This document shows positions 11,510-17,149 of a DNA stretch of 20,100 nt, piece by piece. The translations under genes and the position numbers were made by a program. The stretch's first letter is position 1, and each line of letters begins with the position of its first letter. Where the stretch lies: the IMG/VR virus record IMGVR_UViG_3300021963_000832, positions 1 to 20,100 of that record. One strand, written 5' to 3'. Under the pieces are notes generated by a model. It had not been told where the DNA came from and ran no database searches. It saw nothing but the letters and a program-made list of their open reading frames with translations. The DNA is from a virus.

Positions 11510-11540
11510 TTGACACGCGCAATTATCTTGCGCTACCAAT
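11510..11540 (+). promoter_or_regulatory. Candidate major-capsid promoter with operator site 8 in the spacer
   Basis: TTGACA (11510-11515) is followed by operator-like GCGCAATTATCTTGCGC (11517-11533), which occupies the place between -35 and -10. A weak -10 (TACCAA, 11534-11539) follows at an 18-nt spacing. A protein on the operator would occlude the polymerase. The capsid gene starts about 70 nt downstream. Confidence 0.6.
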
Positions 11541-11605
11541 ACTCGCAACTCGTGGCCCCCGTTGTTGGATAAGGCCGGTAAACGATTTCCAACGGGATAG
11601 GAACC

Positions 11606-12526
11606 ATGAGCGCAAATCTCATCAATCTGTTCACCACGCAGTTCAGCACCAACCTTGAGCTGAAGCTGCAACAGCAGACTTCGATGTTGCGCGGTCGCGT
11701 GACTGAGGGTTCGCATGTCGGTCGGCAGGCTTCGCCGGTCCAGTACATGAACCCGATCAAGATGCAGACCCCGGCCGGGCGCTTCGCCCCCATCGGTCGC
11801 GTCGATACCGACTTCACGCGGCGTTGGGTATTCCCCGCCGACAAAGACCTTCCGCAGCTCGTGGACACGTTCGATGAGCTTCGCACGCTGAACGATCCGA
11901 AGTCGATGTATCCCTCGAACGCTTCGGCGGCCGTCGCCCGCGAGTGGGATGACATTCTGATCGCCGCTGCGTTCGCCACCGCCTACACGGGCGTCGGCTC
12001 CGATAACGCTGCGCTCACCAGCGAGACGTTCAGCACTTCCGACTACCAGATCGCCAGCACCTTCGGCGCGTCGGCCGCTACCGGCCTGACTGTCCCGAAG
12101 CTGGTCGAACTCAAGCGCCTGTTCCGCAAGAACCATGTCGATCTCGACACGGAGCAAGTCACCATCGTCGCTGGCTCGCAGCAGGAGAGCGATCTCCTCA
12201 ACTCGGCCATCGTCACCAGTCGCGACTTCAACGAGAAGCCGGTGCTGGTGGATGGCAAGGTCACGCGCTTCATGGGCTTCGACTTCGTTTGGTCTGAGCG
12301 CCTGGCGACGGCCTCCAACGTCCGTAACGTGATCGCGTTCGCCAAGAGCGGGCTGTACTTGGGTGTCTGGAAGGACATGACCAACATCATCTCGCAGCGG
12401 AACGATCTCACCGGCCACCCGTGGCAGATTTACACGATGATGACCGCTGGCGCGACCCGCTTGATGCCGGGCAAGGTCATGTCGATCCTCTGTTCCGACA
12501 CTTCGGCTGTGGATATCACCCCGTAA
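11606..12526 (+). CDS. Major capsid protein (podovirus type, HK97-fold family)
   Basis: Forms the icosahedral shell. The 306-residue protein starts MSANLINLFTTQFSTNLELK and has the usual pattern of this family: EGSHVGRQASPVQYM (about 35-49), RRWVFPADKDLPQLVD (73-88), a hydrophobic beta/alpha core, SQQESDLLN (about 192-200), FMGFDFVWSERL (222-233) and LGVWKDMTNIISQRNDLTGH (about 252-271) near the C-terminus. It follows the scaffold gene after a 178-nt gap that holds its own terminator, operators and promoter. AGGA lies 3-4 nt before the ATG within GGGATAGGA. Likely highly expressed. Confidence 0.93.
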   Translation: MSANLINLFTTQFSTNLELKLQQQTSMLRGRVTEGSHVGRQASPVQYMNPIKMQTPAGRFAPIGRVDTDFTRRWVFPADKDLPQLVDTFDELRTLNDPKSMYPSNASAAVAREWDDILIAAAFATAYTGVGSDNAALTSETFSTSDYQIASTFGASAATGLTVPKLVELKRLFRKNHVDLDTEQVTIVAGSQQESDLLNSAIVTSRDFNEKPVLVDGKVTRFMGFDFVWSERLATASNVRNVIAFAKSGLYLGVWKDMTNIISQRNDLTGHPWQIYTMMTAGATRLMPGKVMSILCSDTSAVDITP

Positions 12527-12567
12527 GGTCGGCACACAGGAACCCTCGTTTTTAACGGAGACTTCAA

Positions 12568-13104
12568 ATGGCTGTCGATCACGTCAAGTCCACGCCGATC
12601 ACGAACTTCGATGCTTCGCCCATCCTCACGCCCACTTCGGGCGGGCAGGGTGGCCCGGCTCGGCTGATGCACTCGGATGGCTATTCCACCGCTGTCGCTT
12701 CTTCGAGCGCGGACGCGACCTACCAGCTCGTGCGCTTGCCCTCCACCGCAAAGGTGAAGCGCATCACGTTCGAGAGCGAGGCCCAGACTGCGGGCAAGTT
12801 CGATATCGGCGTGTACTACGCCACGGATGGCCGCGTGGGCAAAGCGACTTCGCTGCTCGCCGCCGCCGCCGTTGACCAGGACTTCTTCGCCACGGCCATT
12901 GACTGCGCTTCTGCGGTCGGCCGGACGGATATCACGAATGAAAGCACGACCTACACGCTCGACAAGCGCAGTCAGCCGCTCTGGCAGGCCGCTGGTCTCT
13001 CCGCCGATCCGGGCGGCAATCTCGATATCTGCGCGACGGTCAAGACGACCGCCGTGACCACGGGTACGGGCAAGTTCGGCATCGATGTTGAATGGGCACC
13101 GTAA
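12568..13104 (+). CDS. Virion structural protein (possible head decoration), 178 aa
   Basis: It starts MAVDHVKSTPITNFDASPIL, then ARLMHSDGYSTAVASSSADA, and a beta-rich body (YQLVRLPSTAKVKRITFESE, KFDIGVYYATDGR) typical of a beta-sandwich. Its C-terminus is KFGIDVEWAP. Position directly after the capsid gene, beta-rich Thr/Ala/Ser composition, and lack of motifs suggest a decoration or head-completion protein. GGAG lies 8 nt before the start. The assignment is by place and composition only. Confidence 0.75.
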   Translation: MAVDHVKSTPITNFDASPILTPTSGGQGGPARLMHSDGYSTAVASSSADATYQLVRLPSTAKVKRITFESEAQTAGKFDIGVYYATDGRVGKATSLLAAAAVDQDFFATAIDCASAVGRTDITNESTTYTLDKRSQPLWQAAGLSADPGGNLDICATVKTTAVTTGTGKFGIDVEWAP

Positions 13105-13110
13105 GAAGCA

Positions 13111-13175
13111 CCTACGGGCGGGGTGGCTGCGAGTAGTCCCCTCTCCTCCTCGGTCTAGTCGCCCCGTTCCGTAGG
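13111..13175. repeat. Long stem-loop between two structural genes
   Basis: CCTACGG (13111-13117) pairs with CCGTAGG (13169-13175) and CGGGG (13119-13123) with CCCCG (13162-13166), with a small bulge and a 38-nt loop. It lies in a 92-nt gap. No T-tract follows. It could process or protect the capsid-side mRNA. Confidence 0.55.
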
Positions 13176-13196
13176 GCAAAGTTTTAGGGAAGTGAC

Positions 13197-13412
13197 ATGG
13201 CTGCACACTTTATCGCAATCGACCGGGGCAAGCAAGGCACCAAGACTGCGGATTTCGTGTTCGACACGTCTTCGACGGCGGCTGGCGAACTGGAAGTCCG
13301 CATCGAGGATGCTGTTGGCTGGACGCGCGCTGAAGTGGCTTCGCGGCTCCGCAAGATTGCAACCATGATGGAGAGCGGGCCGATTGGCGGCTCGAACTTC
13401 CCGGATAAGTAA
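13197..13412 (+). CDS. Small virion-module protein, 71 aa, unknown function
   Basis: MAAHFIAIDRGKQGTKTADF, then FDTSSTAAGELEVRIEDAVG and a helix (TRAEVASRLRKIATMMESG). Ribosome site AGGGA is about 7 nt upstream. It sits between two head structural genes with a 13-nt gap to the next. No family recognised; a minor head or head-tail joining role is possible from context. Confidence 0.7.
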   Translation: MAAHFIAIDRGKQGTKTADFVFDTSSTAAGELEVRIEDAVGWTRAEVASRLRKIATMMESGPIGGSNFPDK

Positions 13413-13425
13413 ACAGGAGACGACA

Positions 13426-14055
13426 ATGGCTGACGCTTTTGAAAATCGCGGTACGCTCAATCGAGGCGGAGGCAGTTCTTCGATCCCGATGATCGTGAAC
13501 GATGATGGCTCACAGGTGCAGTCGCCGCGCTATCAGTATCTCGCGTCTCGCGGTCTCGTGTTCGGTGCCCATCGCGCCGCTGTCACGCTCCCGACCAACG
13601 CCGCCACCCTGGCCTCGCTGTTCGGCCTCTACAACCCACCCAGCTCGGGCAAGATGGTCGAACTGATCGACGTTGAGGCGCACTACGTTGTCGCCACGAC
13701 TGTCGTGACCGCGCTCGGCGTGTACTACTCGAATGGATCGAACGCCACTGGCGCGACCTTCACCACCGAACTCCGTTCGGCAATCGAAAGCGGCCGACTT
13801 GGCGAAGGCCAGACTTCCGTTTGCCGCTTCTACTCTGCGGTCACTCACGTTGGCACCCCGGCTTTGGCCGGTATCGTCGGCGGGTGGGGCGCGGTCACGG
13901 ATAGCGGCGCAACCCCGATCCGCAAGGAGTTCAACGGCTCCCTGCAATTCCCGCCCGGCACGCTGGTCGCTCTCGCCATGACCACGGCGGCGGCTACCAC
14001 TTCCGGCGTCACGCTCGGGATGCGCTGGGCGGAAGTGCCCTACGCGGAGATGTAA
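13426..14055 (+). CDS. Virion structural protein, 209 aa, beta-rich
   Basis: ATG 13426 has AGGAGA 6 nt upstream; the same frame is open from 13384 but overlaps the previous gene without a ribosome site. The protein MADAFENRGTLNRGGGSSSI... is followed by beta-strand-like stretches (LVFGAHRAAVTLPTNAATLA, MVELIDVEAHYVVATTVVTA, LGVYYSNGSNATGATFTTEL) and ends LGMRWAEVPYAEM. It is likely a head decoration or minor capsid protein. No catalytic motif. Followed by a terminator. Confidence 0.75.
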   Translation: MADAFENRGTLNRGGGSSSIPMIVNDDGSQVQSPRYQYLASRGLVFGAHRAAVTLPTNAATLASLFGLYNPPSSGKMVELIDVEAHYVVATTVVTALGVYYSNGSNATGATFTTELRSAIESGRLGEGQTSVCRFYSAVTHVGTPALAGIVGGWGAVTDSGATPIRKEFNGSLQFPPGTLVALAMTTAAATTSGVTLGMRWAEVPYAEM

Positions 14056-14069
14056 TTGAAACGGACGGA

Positions 14070-14094
14070 GGGGGCCGCAAGGCCCCTTTCTTCT
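14070..14094 (+). terminator. Intrinsic terminator after the head structural genes
   Basis: GGGGCC (14071-14076), tetraloop GCAA, GGCCCC (14081-14086), followed by TTTCTTCT. This is a classic stem-loop plus T-rich tail. It separates the capsid-related genes from the downstream tail-side genes, which would then need readthrough. Confidence 0.8.
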
Positions 14095-14107
14095 CCCGGA
14101 GACCGCG

Positions 14108-14524
14108 ATGGCCGCCTACAACAAATTCCAGTCCTTTGTTGAACTCCTCGCGGAGAAGGCTCACAACCTTGGCGCGGACGTGCTGAAGGTTGCGCTGACG
14201 AACACAGCGCCCGTGAATACGAACACGGTGCTCGCGAACATCACGCAGATTTCGGGCACCAACGGCTACACCACGGGCGGCACCGCCGCTTCGATCACCA
14301 GCTCGGCACAGACCAGCGGCACCTACAAGCTCGTGCTCGCGGACGTGGTGTTCACCGCGACCGGCGCGGTCGGCCCATTCCAGTACGCTGTGCTGTACAA
14401 TAATACCGCCACCAACAATGAACTGATCGCCTGGTGGGATTACGGCTCCGCTGTCACCTTGGCCAATGGCGACACCTTTACTGTGGATTTTGACGCCAGC
14501 AACGGTGTGCTGACCATCGCATAG
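14108..14524 (+). CDS. Conserved-type phage virion protein, 138 aa
   Basis: It starts MAAYNKFQSFVELLAEKAHN then LGADVLKVALTNTAPVNTNT, a pattern shared by many phage minor head/tail proteins: YNKF.SFVE.LAEK.HNLG, LKVALTNTAP, then the Gly-Thr-rich core, and FTATGAVGPFQYAVLYNN (about 83-100). Its C-terminus is FTVDFDASNGVLTIA. Likely a beta-sandwich virion component. GGAG lies 6 nt upstream of ATG 14108, immediately after the terminator. Exact role unknown. Confidence 0.85.
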   Translation: MAAYNKFQSFVELLAEKAHNLGADVLKVALTNTAPVNTNTVLANITQISGTNGYTTGGTAASITSSAQTSGTYKLVLADVVFTATGAVGPFQYAVLYNNTATNNELIAWWDYGSAVTLANGDTFTVDFDASNGVLTIA

Positions 14525-14533
14525 GAGTTTGCG

Positions 14534-15901
14534 ATGGCAGTTTCAGTTACCCAGACGGCGGCCCCAGCGTCGGTCTCTCCGGTTGCGGACGTGGCTGTTT
14601 TTACCGGTTTGAGTATCGGTGCAGCAGCGTCTGATCGTATTGTCTGTCTTTGCTACACGCACGAGAGTAGTTCAGGCGCTCCGACAGGTATCTTGGCGGG
14701 GGCGGCTGCGATGACGCTTGGGCCGAGCGCCGTGTTCGGGAGCATGCGGGCGCAAATCTGGTATCTTGCCATTGCGGCCGGGACCACGACTACTTTCACC
14801 TTGACGTGGAATACGGACGAGGCGGGCACAACCGACATTTACACGATTGCCATCTATTCTGTCCTTGGGTCCACGGGCACCCTCTCACAGAGCGGCACCG
14901 ATACCTCAACTGATATGGACAGCACCGACCCGCTGACCACTGGCTCGATTACGCTGGCGTCTGGGGATGGGTTTCTTGCTGTGGCGGCGTGCGCGACCGA
15001 CACGGTTGCGAAAACATGGGCCAACGCCACGGAGGATATTGACAGCGACGTTGGATCCCTCCGCCAAACCACGGCCACGCGCGTTACGTCCGGGACTGTC
15101 ACGATCACCTGTACGGGCGGGACGAATGCTGAAGATGGTACGCTTGCGTGGGTGGTTTTTGCCGCCGCATCGGCGGTCGCTTATTCTCTGACCGCGGCGG
15201 TGGGGGCGTTCACGCTCTCCGGCAAAGCGGCCCTCCAGAAGATTTCGCGGTTGTCGAGCCTTGGCACCTACGCTCTTACGGGCGTTGCCGCGCTGAAGAA
15301 GATCACCCAGGTCGCAAGTCTCGGCACCTACGCTCTTACGGGCCAAGATGTATATCAGATGATCTCCCGCGTCAGCTCTGCTGGGGCGTATGTCCTGACG
15401 GGTATTGCTGCGATCCTTTCCACCACTGCCATACAGACACTCGTGTTGGCCGCAGCGGTAGGTTCGTATGTAGTCTCAGGGCAGGCCACGACGCGGGCGC
15501 TTACCTATTTCACCGCTGTCGGCTCCTATCTCTACACAGGCGTGACCGCCGACCTTTCGAAGATCATTACACTGGTCGCGGTGCGCGGCACTTACACCTA
15601 TTCCGGCATGGCTGCGGCCCTCAATAGCGTTCGCAAGATCGTGGCGGTCACAGGCTCTTACACGCTCACCGGCTGGGATGCGACCCTCACGAAGCTCGCC
15701 AATGGGTCGATTATTCTTGTTGCTGCCGCAGGCTCTTACACGGTTACAGGCATCCACGTTCTCCTTGCCTTTTACCCACGGATTAGGCATGTTGTGCTGC
15801 GCCGCGTCACCCAGGCGAAACTCCTTTCCGGCAGGGTTTCCGCTGCGGTCCTGACGCAAACCAGGGCGGCAAGCGCGAAGCTGAAGAAGATCAGGAGTTG
15901 A
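14534..15901 (+). CDS. Repeat-containing virion or adhesin-like protein, 455 aa
   Basis: Residues 1-210 are Thr/Ala-rich and beta-like (ILAGAAAMTLGPSAVFGSMR, WYLAIAAGTTTTFTLTWN). Residues about 221-416 are nine degenerate repeats of about 20-27 residues centred on G-[ST]-[YF]-x-x-[ST]-G: GAFTLSG, GTYALTG (twice), GAYVLTG, GSYVVSG, GSYLYTG, GTYTYSG, GSYTLTG, GSYTVTG. The first four are spaced exactly 20 residues apart. The tail (417-455) is very basic (RIRHVVLRRVTQAKL... KLKKIRS). Such repeats occur in phage structural proteins; a fibre-like role is inference. GGAG overlaps the preceding TAG stop region; the stop is just before the tail tubular A start. Confidence 0.8.
   Translation: MAVSVTQTAAPASVSPVADVAVFTGLSIGAAASDRIVCLCYTHESSSGAPTGILAGAAAMTLGPSAVFGSMRAQIWYLAIAAGTTTTFTLTWNTDEAGTTDIYTIAIYSVLGSTGTLSQSGTDTSTDMDSTDPLTTGSITLASGDGFLAVAACATDTVAKTWANATEDIDSDVGSLRQTTATRVTSGTVTITCTGGTNAEDGTLAWVVFAAASAVAYSLTAAVGAFTLSGKAALQKISRLSSLGTYALTGVAALKKITQVASLGTYALTGQDVYQMISRVSSAGAYVLTGIAAILSTTAIQTLVLAAAVGSYVVSGQATTRALTYFTAVGSYLYTGVTADLSKIITLVAVRGTYTYSGMAAALNSVRKIVAVTGSYTLTGWDATLTKLANGSIILVAAAGSYTVTGIHVLLAFYPRIRHVVLRRVTQAKLLSGRVSAAVLTQTRAASAKLKKIRS
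15263..15343 (+). repeat. Tandem DNA repeat within the repeat protein gene
   Basis: GGCACCTACGCTCTTACGGG occurs identically at 15263-15282 and 15323-15342, exactly 60 bp (20 codons) apart. This is the least-diverged pair of the nine repeats, suggesting a recent duplication. Confidence 0.8.
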
Positions 15902-15903
15902 CG

Positions 15904-17148
15904 ATGGCCTTCCTTGACAGCTTGGATATCGCGAACCGGGCCTGCCAGTGGCTCGGCATCCCGCGCATTGTCGAGACCGACGAAGACAGCGTTGCGAACA
16001 ACGAGATCAGCTTCGTCTATGACAAGCTGCGGCGCTCAGTCCTGCGCCGGGACGTGTGGCAGTGCTCGATCAAGTACGCCCCGCTCCGCCCGATTGCCAG
16101 CACGACCTATCTCCTGGCCCCGGATGAATGGTCTGCGACCACGACCTACCCGGTCGGCGCTATCGCCAAGGACAGCAACGGCGAAATCTGGGTCTCGACG
16201 GAGCCTGAGAATTACAACAACGATCCGGCCAGCACGCGGGCATGGGATCGCTACTTTGGACCGATGACGGTTCACCTGTATGACGCGACCATTGAGTATT
16301 ACGCGGGCGAGCTGGTGTACAAGACGGTCGGCAATCCCGGCAGTTATGTCATCTATCTCTCCATGTCGAATGAGAATGACAGCGTGCCTTCGACCGCGAG
16401 CGCATGGGCCGCCACCACGACCTACAAGCGCGGCGATACTGTATCCCACAGCGGCGAACAGTGGCGCAGCCTGATCGAGTTGAACCTGAACGTCACGCCT
16501 GCGGACGTGCCGCTCGATTGGGTGGCCGGTACGACTTACACTGTCGGGCAGACTGCGCTTGCATCGGATGGCTATATTTACACCGCCACCGGCACCACTG
16601 TTGCGGACGACCCGGTTTCTGACGGCGGCGTGAACTGGACAAACAGTAACGTACCGGGCGGGTGGGCGAAGGTGCCTGACGTGTACGCCAGTGCGCTGAC
16701 GTGGCAACCGATTTATGCGGGCGTGTCGCGCATCAATCTGTTTTGGCCAATCGGCCTGAACTCGCGCAATACCTACCGCCTGCCGAATGGCTTCCTGCGC
16801 CAAGCGCCGCAGAACCCGAAGGGCGGCGACGCGGGCGGCATCGGCAGCATCCGCTATGACGATTGGCTGTTCGAGGGCAACTATCTCGTGACTTCGGCTG
16901 CGGGTCCACTGATCCTGCGCTTCGCCGCAGACGTGGTTGACGTGCAGCAGTTCGATGATTTGTTCTGCGAGGCTCTGGCGGCACAGGTGGCGGTTGCCGT
17001 GCAGCCGAAGGTCGGGCAGTCGAGCGCCAAGCTCGCGGATATCGTGTCCGCGCACAAGAAGTACATGGGTGAGGCCCGGATCGTGAACGCGGTCGAGAAG
17101 GGCATCATCGATCTTCCTGAAGACGACTTCCTCACATGCCGAGAGTGA
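15904..17148 (+). CDS. Tail tubular protein A (T7 gp11-like) with inserted carbohydrate-binding-like modules
   Basis: Part of the tail tube that connects the portal to the nozzle. The conserved N-terminus (LDIANRACQWLG, about 7-18, and VYDKLRRSVLRRDVWQCS, 38-55) and C-terminus (AADVVDVQQFDDLFCEALAA, 341-360, QPKVGQ, and AHKKYMGEARIVNAVE) match gp11-type adaptors. T7 gp11 has about 196 residues; this has 414. The extra part (about 76-250) holds three CBM5/12-like (chitin-binding-type) modules with a W...Y..G..........Y...P...W pattern: 76-114, 168-206 and 206-245. I chose ATG 15904 (AGGAG 6 nt upstream) over the TTG at 15898. Confidence 0.92.
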   Translation: MAFLDSLDIANRACQWLGIPRIVETDEDSVANNEISFVYDKLRRSVLRRDVWQCSIKYAPLRPIASTTYLLAPDEWSATTTYPVGAIAKDSNGEIWVSTEPENYNNDPASTRAWDRYFGPMTVHLYDATIEYYAGELVYKTVGNPGSYVIYLSMSNENDSVPSTASAWAATTTYKRGDTVSHSGEQWRSLIELNLNVTPADVPLDWVAGTTYTVGQTALASDGYIYTATGTTVADDPVSDGGVNWTNSNVPGGWAKVPDVYASALTWQPIYAGVSRINLFWPIGLNSRNTYRLPNGFLRQAPQNPKGGDAGGIGSIRYDDWLFEGNYLVTSAAGPLILRFAADVVDVQQFDDLFCEALAAQVAVAVQPKVGQSSAKLADIVSAHKKYMGEARIVNAVEKGIIDLPEDDFLTCRE

Positions 17149-17149
17149 C

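Noticed and set aside
11593-11608. GGGATAGGA before the capsid gene as a Cluster K start-associated sequence
   Set aside because: It resembles that mycobacteriophage motif but occurs once here and is explained by a normal ribosome binding site.
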